From Desmodesmus armatus (Eukaryota; Chlorophyta; Chlorophyceae; Sphaeropleales; Scenedesmaceae): a stretch of 64,000 bases of DNA. Position 1 is the first letter of the stretch. The number at the start of each line of letters is the position of its first letter. Location: the NCBI GenBank assembly GCA_007449985.2, contig VIIQ02000079.1, positions 124,001 through 188,000 on the forward strand, written 5' to 3'. This document shows, piece after piece, positions 34,019-45,184 of this stretch. Position numbers and translations under genes: made by a program. The notes below the pieces were generated by a model, which was not told the DNA's origin, did not search any database, and saw nothing but the letters and a program-made list of their open reading frames with translations.

Positions 34019-35345
34019 AGATCATTCCCTGGAACTTCCCCCTGCTGATGGCTGCCTGGAAGCTTGGCCCCGCCCTGGCTGCAGGAACACTGTGGTGCTC
34101 AAGACAGCTGAGCAGACACCACTCACAGCAATAAAACTGGGCGAGCTGGCACTGGAGGCAGGTGGGTGAGGGGGGGGGGGTAGTGGTGGTTTCAGAGGGA
34201 ACGGATTGTGCGTGTTTTTTCGGGGGGGTGGGGACGGAGGAAACACAGTGGTGCTCAAGACAGCTGAGCAGACTTGACTCACAGCAAGCAAACTGGGGGA
34301 GCTGGCACTGGAGGCAGGTGGGTATGGGGGGGGGGGGGGCTCCATGTGGGGTGGGGGTTGCCAGGAGGGGGCTGGGTGGCGGTGGTGGTTGCTGCAGAGG
34401 GAGGGGAATGTGTGTGTTTTTGGGGAGGCAGGAAACACTGTGGTGCTGGCCCTCAGCAGACAGCTGAGCAGACACCCCTCACAGCCAGTGGGGAAGCTGG
34501 CTCTGGAGGCAGGTGGGTGTTGGGGGCAGGGGGGAGGGTCTCCCGGGGGGGGGGGGGTGTCTCCAGAAGCGGGCTAGGGGTGGTGGTGGTGGTGACGGTG
34601 GTGGGATCCAGGAGGGAGGGGAATGTGTGTGTTTGATGGAGGGGGGAGGAAACACTGTGGTGCTCAAGACAGCTGAGCAGACACCACTCACAGCAATAAA
34701 GCTGGGGGAGCTGGCACTGGAGGCAGGTGAGTGGGGTGGACAGTTGGTGTCAGTGCTACAGTCTGTGTGTTTTGTTGTTGGAAGGGGGATCCAAGAGGGA
34801 TCCAAGAGGGGAGTTGTTGGTGGTTGGGGGTGGTAGCAGTGGTGGTGGTGGTGGTGCGGGGGAGGGGGCGTTGTGCTTTTGTGGGAAGGGGGAGGCCCAG
34901 AGCACTCTGCAACACACGGCCTCCACCTGACCCACCCACCCACGCCCCCACCCACCCCGCGCCCCGAGCCACTAAGCAACACACTCCCCCCCGCCCCAAA
35001 GGCCCAGAGCACTAAGCAACACCCCCCCCTCCCTCCCCCCCCCTTGGTTTCCACGCAGGCCTCCCCCCCGTGTGCTGAACATCATCAGCGGCTATGGGCC
35101 CACAGCAGGAGCAGCACTGGTGTCACACCCAGGCATTGACAAGGTGAGTGCTTGAATGGTAATGGGTGATGGGGCTTGTGCCAAGAGAAGGGAGGGGTAC
35201 TAGATTGTCCCAGCTGTGTTAGACGTTGTTTGCTGTTCATCTTGCCGGTGAATAGAGCAACATCAGCTGCAATAGCATCAGCACGGTCAGTATGCGACAG
35301 CGCTGACATGGGTGCTGTTTCTGCTGCTGGCCCTCTTGCTGCTGT

Positions 35346-35378
<33 letters not shown>

Positions 35379-37481
35379 CCCTACTGCTGCCGCTGCTCAT
35401 GCTCCCTCCCTTTTCCTTGCTGCTGCTGTTGCTGCTTTCGTGGTTGATGTTTCTGAGTGCAGATTGCGTTCACGGGCAGCACAGAGGTTGGTCGCCGCAT
35501 TGGTGCAGAGGCTGGCAAGAGCCTCAAGCCCTGCACACTGGAGTTGGGGGGAAAGAGCCCAGTCATTGTCTGCCCAGGTTAGTCAGGCCGCATGAATGTT
35601 GCTGTCTGTCTGTGGGGGGCGGGTGAAGAGGGAGAGGGAGGGAGGGAGGCATTGGGCAATCTGGTTACTTGAAATACAAGAGTATGTACACTGCAGCTTT
35701 TCAAACGATTTAGCAGGCTTGGGGAGGACAGGAATGGTGGAGAAAGGTGGGGGGTCCGGTGGCCAAGAACCTGAAACGGTGCACACTAGGAATCCAGGGG
35801 GGTTGGGGGTGGAGCCCCATCTTTATCTGGGTGGGAACTGCATGCATGGCTCTTTTCAAAGGGGCAAGGGGGGGGGGTGCTAGGAGGCAAGGGTAAGTTG
35901 TAGGGGGCGCAGTGGGCAGAAGACACTGTAACAACTGTAAGTGGGGACTGGGAGATGAAAGGGTTCTGAGTGCAGGTTGAAGCTACATGGTATCTTGTCA
36001 CTGCTGGTGATGTTGCTGTTCTTGCTGTTGCCACTGCTGCTGCTGCTGCTCAGATGTCGACATCGACAAGGCAGTGGCTGACACCCACTTTGCTCTTTTC
36101 TTCAACCATGTAAGTTCTACCCATGATCATTGTGTTGCTGTAGATGACGAGCGTTTCCATTTGTGTCTCTGTCAATGGAAGTGTGTGAGACACGTGAGAG
36201 CTGTGCATGTGTTTGCCCTGTTCATGGCATGTATGTTTGTCATGTGTGTGTCCTGCAAAGTCAATGCTGTGCTGCCGGCTGCCATGTGTGGTGTACATGT
36301 GCATGCCACATCCATGTGATGTTCATGGCATGTATCTTTCTCGTGTGTGCTGTATACATTCATGCCACATTCATGTGATGTTCATTGCACATGAGTGTGT
36401 GGTGTGTGTGTGCCCTGCAGGGTCAATGCTGTGCTGCTGGCTCCCGCCTGTTTGTGCATGAGAATATCTACGACGAGTTTGTGCACAAGTCTGTGGAGAC
36501 AGCAAAGAACAGGTGGGAGGGTGGGGGCAGGGGGGGGGGGGGGGCAGGGGGGGGGGGGAATGCAAGCGTACGGCATTGGTTGGTAGGTGGGTGGAGAGGG
36601 CATGAGGGAGAGTGCACAAGTCTGTGGAAACAGCAAAGAACAGGTGTGTGTAGGTGTTCCACCAAGAGAGTGCATGCAGGGGCGTACTTGAGGAGCTGTG
36701 TGGGGGAGGGGAGGGGGAGGGGGAAAGGGGTGTGTGTGAGATGCGGGAGTGCATGTGTCTCAACCCTATTTGGATGGGAAAGTTGGTGCCAACATAGGCC
36801 TGGATTGTTGAAGTCAAGGACATACAGGCCTGTCATTGAGGAGCGAGGTGTGTTAGGCACAGGGATTACTTGTGTAGCCAGCATGTTGTAAGCATGCCAA
36901 TCACCTGCAAGCAGTCCTAGGAGGGAAGCACATAGTCCTCACAAGGATAGTCATTGTGTGCAAGCGGTAGGTGGCATGATCGTTTGAGCACAAGCCACCT
37001 GTTGTTGCCAGGAAGTTGGCTTGGGGTGCAACTTTGGCTTTTGTCGGAGGTGTAGATGCCCCCCCCCCCCCCCCCCGTGTTCCCTTGCCCCCCCTCGTGT
37101 TCAGGCGTGTGGGTGACCCCTTTGGTGATGTGGACCAGGGACCTCAGGTTGACCAGGACCAGGTGAGAAATATAATGGTGGCTTCAATGGGTGGTCGAAG
37201 AGCAGTAGGTGCAGGTGTGTGGCTGATAACAGCGAAGGGAGAGGGGTTTTGTTGTGGGGCATAGTTGTTGGTGATGTGGGGGTGAAGTGTGGTGTAGGCA
37301 GGTGATGGGCTGGGGCGTCTGGAGTGGGGTAACGTTGGGTGAAGGAGGTTGGGGGGGGGGGGGAGGGGGGGGGGACAGGTGGTTGATCGATTGGTAATTG
37401 GATGCCATGGGGACATGGTCGTGCGGCTGGCGAACTGCTTGGACTGTCGGCTTATGTGTGGACTGGCTTCAATGGTTGTGC

Positions 37482-37534
<53 letters not shown>

Positions 37535-39289
37535 AGTACAACAAGATTCTGGAGTACATTGACCATGGCAAGCAGGAGGGAGCAACACTGCAGTGAGTAC
37601 CTCACTGGGTGGCATGGTGTTGGCAAGATGGGCTGCTGTGCGTGCCTTATTTATGTCTGTCCATACTGCATCTTCTATGCAGCTGGCATCAATGTGGTCC
37701 CCCCCCCCGCCCCCCCCCGGCAGGGCTCTTGCTCTGTCTGTTCGCGTGTGCTGCACAAGTGAACTACTTGTGTGTCATTCCTTGCCTTCATGTTTTAGAT
37801 TCGAAAGGAACGAGTGCGAGATATTGAGCTGATGATAGTTGAGTATGGTGTTGAGGCCAGCTTATGGGTCGGTGCTGTGTACTGCAGGTGTGTTGCCCCC
37901 GGCGGAATTGATAAGGGCTGAGGGGTTACTGCAACGGCTGGGCGGAATCCTGTGTAACAGGCAGGCGTCATGTCGTGCTGTGTCGTGCTGTGCAGGTGTG
38001 GCGGCACCCGCAGCAAGTGCACTAACGAGGGCTACTTCATTGAGCCCACTGTGTTCGCTGACTGTTGTTAACCCCACAATGGGACCTGCATCATATTGTG
38101 CTGTGTCGTGCTGTGCAGGTGTGGCGGGACCCGCAGCAAGTACACTGACAAGGGCTACTTCATTGAGCCCACTGTGTTCACTGACTGTTGTTAACCCCAC
38201 AATGGGACCTGCATCATGTCGTGCTGTGTCGTGCTGTGCAGGTGTGGCGGGACCCGCAGCAAGTACACTGACAAGGGCTACTTCATTGAGCCCACTGTGT
38301 TCACTGACTGTTGTTAACCCCACAATGGGACCTGCATCATGTCGTGCTGTGTCGTGCTGTGCAGGTGTGGCGGGACCCGCAGCAAGTACACTGACAAGGG
38401 CTACTTCATTAGAGCCCACTGTGTTCTATGGGCGTTGACTGACCCCATGATGGGATATTTGCGTGCATGTCATGCTGTGTCATGCTGTGCAGGTGTGGCA
38501 TCCGCAAGGTTGGAAGGGCTACTTCATCGAGCTGACCCCATCATGGGACATGTTCGATGAGCGTGCTGTGCCATGCTGTGCTGTGTCATGCTGTGCAGGT
38601 GTGGTGGCACCCGCAGCAGCTTCACTGACAAGGGTTACTTCATTGAGCCCACTGTGTTCACTGATGTGAAGGACAGCATGAGATCAGCAGGGAGGAGATC
38701 TTTGGACCTGTGCAGGTCATCAGCAAGTTCAAAACTATGGACGAAGTGTGTATGTGGTGGTGGGGGTGGGGGGTGGGGGGTGGGGTGGGTGGGGGGGGGG
38801 GGGGGGGGGGGGATGAAATAGGGTATGATCTCGGGGGGGGGGGGTCTTTGAGCCTGTGCAGGTCATCAGCAAGTTCAAAACTATGGAGGAGGTGGGGGGG
38901 GCAGAGGGCAGGGGGGTGGGGGGTGGGGGGGGAGGGGGAATGTGAGTTTGGAAGATTGAAGTGGGTGTTGAGGGGGGGGAGGGGGAGGATGCTGATTTTG
39001 TTGGGTTGGTGGCTTGCTTATGTGTGTGGCGGGTCTTCAGCAACCTTCGCCAGGTGGGGCTTTGTTCTGTAGGGATAGACAGGAAGGAAGAAGGGGGGGG
39101 GCAGGTGGGAGGGTTAGCAGCGGGCCTGTCATCAAGAGCTCAGCAGACACACACAAACAGAGGTCAACAGCAAGGCTGTGTGGCTGTCAGCACCAGGCAC
39201 TTAGACAGGTTCCCCAACCCCTGGTGCGGTCCAAAGAAACACAGTCCCTGTCCTCGTGGTACCATGCTTCCATTGAGCTAGTGCTGCTC

Positions 39290-39329
<40 letters not shown>

Positions 39330-39886
39330 AGGTGATCTGCCGCGCCAATGACAACGCGTACGGTCTTGCTTCTGGTGTGTTCAGCCGCAACGTTGATGAC
39401 ATCAACACCCTCACACGAGGCATACGCTCAGGCACTGTGTGGGTCAACTGCTACAACCTCTATGACGTGAGTGCATGGACATGAACATGAACATGGAAAC
39501 AAACAAAAAACCCTTGGATGTCAGGTTTGACGGATCGAACCAGTGCAGTTCATGCAACAGAGTGCCGCACTGCACGCAGCCGCTCTCCACAACTTTCAAG
39601 GCGCTGCACTAGAAGCTGATGTGGTTAGTACCTAGTTGATCCTTTCAACCTAGTGAACATCTCCAAGCGTCCCTGGTGGTGTCTCAGATGCCTGTGGTGG
39701 TGTGTGCCTGTGTTCTTGGTGCTGTCTGTTTCCCGCTGTCTGTGTTGTTTGTATATGCAGGCTGCTGTGCCGTTTGGTGGTTATAAGGACTCAGGGCTAG
39801 GCCGTGAGAAGGGGGAGTATGCCCTGTCTAACTACACACAGATCAAGGCAGTCTACCAGCCTCTGGTCAACCCAGCCTGGCAGTGA
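29897..39886 (+). CDS. Mitochondrial aldehyde dehydrogenase (ALDH2-type)
   Basis: Oxidises aldehydes such as acetaldehyde to acids with NAD+. Eighteen exons: 29897-30015, 30117-30174, 30442-30516, 30982-31067, 31558-31576, 31876-31953, 32704-32780, 33087-33177, 34021-34161, 35059-35143, 35463-35577, 36054-36109, 36421-36512, 37105-37162, 37537-37592, 38599-38745, 39332-39466, 39761-39886; about 538 residues after repair. The N-terminus [16 protein letters not shown] looks like a mitochondrial presequence. Motifs: [28 protein letters not shown] (NAD binding), general base Glu304 in LELGGKSP, nucleophile Cys338 in [38 protein letters not shown]. Three exons are one base short: near 34085 (GGAAC for GGAAAC), in the C-run at 35063-35070, and near 38683; each single-base addition restores motif and splice phase. 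Exon 5 is only 19 nt. Introns hold numerous exon-junction copies. Confidence 0.93.
32060..32415 (+). repeat. Three decayed copies of ALDH exon 6 end
   Basis: AGGGAGGAGCTGGCTCAGCT and the donor context of the exon at 31876-31953 recur at about 32066-32106, 32286-32325 and 32376-32415, increasingly diverged, inside G-rich intron sequence. Confidence 0.85.
33235..33290 (+). repeat. Decayed copy of ALDH exon 8 end
   Basis: Copy of the coding end of the exon at 33087-33177 ([11 protein letters not shown] readable) 110 bp downstream; the donor GT has become AA. Confidence 0.8.
33585..33645 (+). repeat. Decayed copy of ALDH exon 9 start
   Basis: ATCATCCCTGGAACCCTCC and CTGTTGATGGCTGCC resemble the start of the exon at 34021, which lies about 435 bp downstream beyond a trinucleotide array. 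Confidence 0.75.
33643..34018 (+). repeat. GCTGCC/CTG/CCG trinucleotide array at an acceptor
   Basis: About 375 bp of GCT, GCC and CTG-type triplets ending directly in the TAG acceptor of ALDH exon 9 at 34020. It generates long poly-Ala, poly-Leu/Pro and poly-Gly/Ser open frames on both strands that are not genes. Confidence 0.9.
34230..34727 (+). repeat. Three copies of ALDH exon 9 second half plus donor
   Basis: Segments 34238-34317, 34430-34511 and 34648-34727 each reproduce the last 80 or so nt of the exon at 34021-34161 ([20 protein letters not shown] region) and its GGCAG|GTGRGT donor. The third is almost identical; the others have indels. All retain GGAAAC where the real exon reads GGAAC. 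Confidence 0.92.
36605..36645 (+). repeat. Copy of ALDH exon 13 end
   Basis: GTGCACAAGTCTGTGGAAAC, AGCAAAGAACAG and a GTGTGT donor, copied 130 bp downstream of the real exon end (36512). A weaker copy of that exon's start (GTCAATGCTGTGCTGCCGGC) lies upstream near 36260. Confidence 0.85.
37972..38598 (+). repeat. 123-bp tandem array of ALDH exon 16 acceptor and start
   Basis: Acceptor plus exon start (GTGTGGCGGSACCCGCAGC onward) begins at 37996, 38119, 38242 and 38365, an exact 123-bp period, then in diverged form at about 38492, before the real exon at 38599. Units two and three are nearly identical. In the ALDH frame each unit reads through FIEPTVF and then meets TAA; only the last copy is complete. 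Confidence 0.93.
38840..38893 (+). repeat. Copy of ALDH exon 16 end
   Basis: The [13 protein letters not shown] region and a GTGGGG donor repeated about 145 bp downstream of the real exon end at 38745. Confidence 0.85.
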
Positions 39887-42054
39887 AGACTGTCTGTTGG
39901 CCCTGTGCTGAACCCTGCTTGGGTTTTTCGAAACCTTGCTAGCTCTGAGTGGCAGAAGGGCTTGCTGGGTTTAGCAGCAGCAGGATGAGGAGTTTATGCA
40001 GGGAGGGTTACACCATGTCCTTTTCAACCCTGGGCCAGGCTGTTTACCAGCCTTTCATCAACCCAGCTTTTTGATGCTCAACTGCCAAGGGAGGGTGATG
40101 CTGCAGTGGGACGGGCGATGGCCTTGTTAGGTGGTGCAGATTGCCACTTGGCAGCAGGTCATCATGGTTGTTGGGGAAGCAGGCAGGGCAGCAGCAGGAA
40201 CATGAGTTGCAGTTGTGTTCGCTGAGTAGGACGCCTGCTGCAAGCAGTGGCTTACTATACTAAATACTGCTAAGTTGGCATGCAGGCGGTGCATTGCGGC
40301 ATGTCCATGGCAGTGCAGTGCGCTAAGGGTGAATGTGCAGGACCATGCAGCCCTTTTGCTGCAAATACGGACATTTATGTGTTATGTTTTGGCAGCCGCA
40401 TTGGTGCACTAGCTTTGTTTGCTTGCGTATGCGTCTTCGGCAGTGGCCGTATTGCCAATCAGGAGGAGTGATGCTGGCAGTTGGGGTGTGATGCTGGCAG
40501 TTGGTGGTGCTTGTTCGGGGCTTGTTGGCCGCTCCTCCCCTACAAAGGTTTGGGGGCAGTAGCTGGTCACCATGGAGGTGTATGGGCTCTACTCCCATGC
40601 CTTTTTGGTCCGGACGCTGAGCACCTCCTGGCTTAGGGGTGTTAGGCGTTTCCCATTGGTGTGAGGCTTTGCCTCGGGCTCCCGGCAGCTGGGTTGACTC
40701 GGCTGTTGCGTGTGTGGCCAGCCGGTGGGGTCCGCCCCCCTCCCCCCCTGTACGTACCAAAACAAGCAGCTGGTCATCTCAGCTGTTGCCTGGTTTCAGC
40801 TGTAGCTGGTCAGTAGCTCGTCACGCAGCTGCGTTGTTGTGCACTTCTTTCTTGATTGCAGCGGTTTGCAGCAGTTGCAGCGACTCAGAACCAACCTGCC
40901 TTGTGGTTATGGCCAGCTGGGGAGTGGTTTGGGCAACAGGCCACACCTGGTGCGTGTGCGCATGCATTTTTGAAAGGAGTTTTCCACCAGGTGCATGCTG
41001 CATTTTGTTCTGCACCATTTTGGTATGTTGATGGTGGTTGTGTGTTGATTCAGGCATGCTGTGGCATTTGGACCTCTGCTGCGGATCTGCAGGGATTTTT
41101 CCGTCCACCGTTGGTGAATTGTTGTGTTTGGTTGAATGTTCAGCCCACAGCATGCAGGCTTCTTCCTCAAGACTGGCTTTGCTGCATGTAGAGTGTTTAC
41201 GTGTGCTGAGTTGGATTTGGACAGTACTTCAGTAACTACAGTATGGCAGGCAAACTCAGCTGCAGCAGTAGCAAAACACCAGCAGCAAGGGATCTTCCTT
41301 CGATGCATATGGACTTGTGAGGGGGGGGGGGCAAGAATGTGCAGGACGTGTGCAAGGCTGTGAAAGTCTGCAAGAACAATACACTCCCTTGAAGTAGCAT
41401 CAGAGGGCGGGAACATGTCCGTTCAACAAAGTTTTGTTCGGCCAATGCTGGCCAGTACTGGTGTGGCAAGGCATGACTAATCAGTTGCTTTCCAAGTGGG
41501 CGCCAGCTGCAGCACGTGGTGTTGTTCGCTGTGGTGCAGCTGGATAACAGGCCAAACGGCGTGATAGTGGCATTTGGGCCCCGAGGAAGCTATTCGCAGC
41601 ATTGAGGCATTTTTTAGTCAACTGGCCCACCTGGCCCCCCATCTCAACTGACTGCGTTACATGATGCTGTGTGACGTCAACGGAGGCCCCGGGTCTTCAT
41701 CACACAACTTTGCATTGCCCCATATGTGAATCATGAATTCGAATGTACTTTACCTTGATCTATTATTGTCATTCGAATGTACTCTTGCCTTGATCTGATT
41801 GATCTACACCGTGACCTGTCTTTCAGGATATCTGTCGGTGCCAGACGTGTCTGAATACTTCTTGTACATGAGAGATTCTTGCTTGTTTCACGGCGCAACG
41901 GAGGGCCAAATTGCTGGCCATGCAGGCCCCATATACAGCAGTTGCAATGGGGCACTGCTGTGGCAGGGACAGTCAGGGCACCTGTCCTGCTTCCTGAACA
42001 TCACAGCCTGAGCCGTGCGACAGTTATCAAAAGTATCGAAACTCTGCAGTCTCG
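39887..42054. other. Intergenic region with a decayed ALDH 3' fragment
   Basis: No gene recognised. At 40035-40075 a decayed copy of the last ALDH codons (CAGGCTGTTTACCAGCC, then TCATCAACCCAGC) lies 150 bp past the stop. Near 41735-41800 a direct repeat of about 35 bp (ATTCGAATGTACT plus CCTTGATCT) occurs twice. The right end should contain the promoter and 5' UTR of the channel gene. Confidence 0.55.
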
Positions 42055-45000
42055 ATGTCTCTGGCGTTGATCAAGCTATGGCAGGTCCTGAGTGCAGTGA
42101 AGAACCGCCTGCAGGCCAGAACAGCAGCAAACTTCAGGCTGCGCATATCGCTGCTTGCTGCCTTCAGCATATTAAACGTGGGTTTGGGAGGATTGCTGTA
42201 CAAATGGATGGCAGCAGAGCAAAGCTGGGGGGAGGCCCTGTTCACAGTGTATGCGGTGAGTGAAACGTAATGGCAGTTGCTGTGTGTGTGTGTGTGTGTG
42301 TGTGTGTGGGGGGGGGGGGGTCAAGGTGTATGTGCTGAGTGCAAGGCACAGGCAGCTGCTCTGGGTGTGTGTGTTGGGGGGGGGGTCAAAGTGTATATGC
42401 TGTGTAAGGGGCATAGTGAGCTGCTCTGAGTGTGTGGGAGGAGGGCAGGCCAGGTTGACAGTGTATGCGGTGACTGAATGGCAATGGCAGTTGCTTTGGG
42501 TGTGCAGGGGAAGTGTGTGTGTGTGGGGGGGTGGGGGTGCACCTGCTGCCTGTCTGCATCACTTGGTTGATGGTTCTGACATCTGCAGCAGCCCCAGCAG
42601 CAGCAGCAGCAGGAACCAGCAGGCAACAGCAAGCAGCACCGCGGGGTTACCAGCACTGGCAGTGGTGGGGCCAAACCGCAGCTGCTGTTTGCTGAGGATT
42701 CTCCCATCAGGTTTTTGGAAGCGCTGCGTACATCTCTTGTCAAGGCAGCGTATGTATGCCTTGTGTGTCAGCGCCGTATCTTTTGCAGTGCTGAATGCAG
42801 TACGCCCTCGCATTCTATACAGCACATGGCACATGCGGTCACACCAAGTGCGTTGGGGCACCTGATAATGCTACAACTGACAGCAACCCCTTTGCATCAC
42901 AGATCGTGGAGAGGATTGAGTGCTCAGATTCATCTGCTGCTGACGCAACCCCAACTTCTCAGCTGTAACCATAGAGCGGCACTGCTTATGTGATGCCGGT
43001 GCTGACTGTTTTGTTTGTGTGCACTCCTGCCTGTGTGTTCAGGTGTTGTACTCCATTCCTGGTGCTGACATCACGCATGCACCCAGCAGGGCGGGAACAG
43101 TAGTGCTCAACCTCATATTCATCTTTGGACTGCTGGTGAGCAGCAGCAGCAGCAGCAATGCGACGGCAGCAGCAGCAGCAGCATGCAATGAGGCGGCAGC
43201 AGCATGCATTGTGGCAGCAGCAACAGCACCGGCAGCAGCATGCATTGTGGCGGCAGCAGATGCATCATGTAATGCGGCAGCAGCAGCAGCAGCAGCAGCA
43301 GCGGCGGCAGCAGCGGCAGCAGCATGCATTGTAGCAGCAGCAGCGTGCAATGCGGCGGCAGCAGCAGCAGCAGCAGCATGCAGTGCGGCAGCAGTCAGCG
43401 TCTCCAAAGCTGCGTCTCCACAGCAATATGATGATGTCGCCTGTTGCAGGTGTTTGCCAACATCCTGGCCATGATCATTGACCGTGAATGTGGCGGGCAC
43501 ATACCAACGGCCCCAATAGCCGACAGGCAACTTGCCGCCTTCATCCCTTACCATACCAATTTGCCACCCCATCTTGTGCTATCAGAGTTACAAACCTGTA
43601 CTGTCAAGGTGTCTGTGTGTCCTGCAGGTGTTTGCCACCATCCTGGCCATGATCACTGAGGAGGTCAACAGCTTCCTCATGGCAGCACGCAGCGGACGCG
43701 CTCCCCTGGACATGAGCGGACACATTCTGCTGCTCAACTGGAACGCACAGGTGAGTGTATGCCCACTGTGCCCTACATGCAGCAGCCCTCCTTTGCCCCC
43801 CCCCCCTCCCCCCCAGCACCCTGCATACCTTGGTGTCGAGTGCAGCTTGAATGTGTGGTAGGGCCTATGCATATGCAGCAGCATAATCAACACAACCTGC
43901 ATGCACGGCTGCTCACTGTTCTTCTTATGCTGCTGTTGTCGATTGACATGTACTGCTGCGCAGATTCCCTTCCTGCTGGATCAGTTTGAGGCGGTGCAGG
44001 CCAGTGTGGGCCCCACAGGGCGGGGCCGACACAAGCTGGCTGGGCGGCCGCTGGTGATCCTTGCTGACAAGGACAAAGAGGAAATGGATGCACTGGTAAG
44101 CAGCCTGATGTAGGGTGGTGTGGTCTCCTCCCTTTGAAACCCATGCTAGGAGGTACGGCAGCGCAGCTGATGCATCTGCATGTATTTATTGACAAACCAA
44201 CCCTATTTGGAGGTGGTGAAACCCCATGGTCAACCCCTGGGGGTGTTCTCCTAGGTTGCCTGCTCGTCCCATTGTTTAGTGTCGACATGAATATGCTTTG
44301 GCTCTTGAAAGGGCGGTCAGGCAGGGCCCAGTAGCAGTAAATGCACAAATGCACAAATGCACAGGGGGAAAGGGGGTGAGTGCCCGCCCGCTCACTTGCC
44401 CACCTGCTCATGCAGGCACGCACACGTGCTTGCATCCAGTCACTCGCCCACTTGCACCCCCCCTCTCTGTTCCCCTCTCTCACTCCTTTATTTTACCTGC
44501 CTCTCACTTCCTCCCACTGTTTGGTCCCAGGTGGTTGGCTTCATGCGCAAACACAAGCTAGAGGTACACACAAGGACAGGAAAGCCCTACAGGTAAACCC
44601 CATGCCCCAATCTACATGCTGCTTCACTACAGCTCGTGCTATGGGCTGCAAACATGTGACATTTACCCTGTAAACTGACATCAGGAACCTTTCCTGGTAA
44701 GGGCACATGAACAGCTGCCAACATGTACCCATGTACAGCTGGCAACTCTACATGTGTCTTGATAAGGAATAGTCCTGACGTCAGTTTACACAGCACATGT
44801 TACATGTGCTCATGGTGCTTGAAACCAATGGAGAATGCGCCTCGTCGGCTGCTTACGGGGTGTTCAGGCAGTCGTCAACCATGAACATCCAGAGTGACAG
44901 TGAAAGTAGTAGAAAGCAAAGCTTCAAGTCTGTCCCGTGACAAGAGATGGCGGCGCTTGCTGTCAGTCCATACAAATACAGCTGACGCGTTCATCCATGG

Positions 45001-45152
45001 TCATATTTTGTGCATATAGTTGGTGCCTAAGTGTACCCCTAGTGTGTGTGCCGATCTGCTGGCTTTGCCCCCCGTGGCGCTTGTAGGCTTGGGCACCTTG
45101 AGCGGGTGTCAGCAGCAGACGCTGCAGCACCCCTGGTGAGCCTGCAGCAGCC

Positions 45153-45184
<32 letters not shown>

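Noticed and set aside
33465..34475. Long poly-Ala, poly-Leu/Pro and poly-Gly/Ser frames on both strands (up to 294 codons)
   Set aside because: Products of the GCT/GCC/CTG array in the ALDH intron; no start context, no homology, and real ALDH exons overlap in another frame.
37839..38438. 199-codon frame with 41-residue repeats, and its 185-codon minus-strand shadow
   Set aside because: Explained by the 123-bp period of the ALDH exon 16 acceptor array; the ALDH frame in each unit is the meaningful one.
39510..39605. B-box-like GGTTCGATCC on the minus strand followed by a T-run, suggesting a tRNA
   Set aside because: The flanking bases do not form T-arm or acceptor stems and no A-box fits at the right distance.
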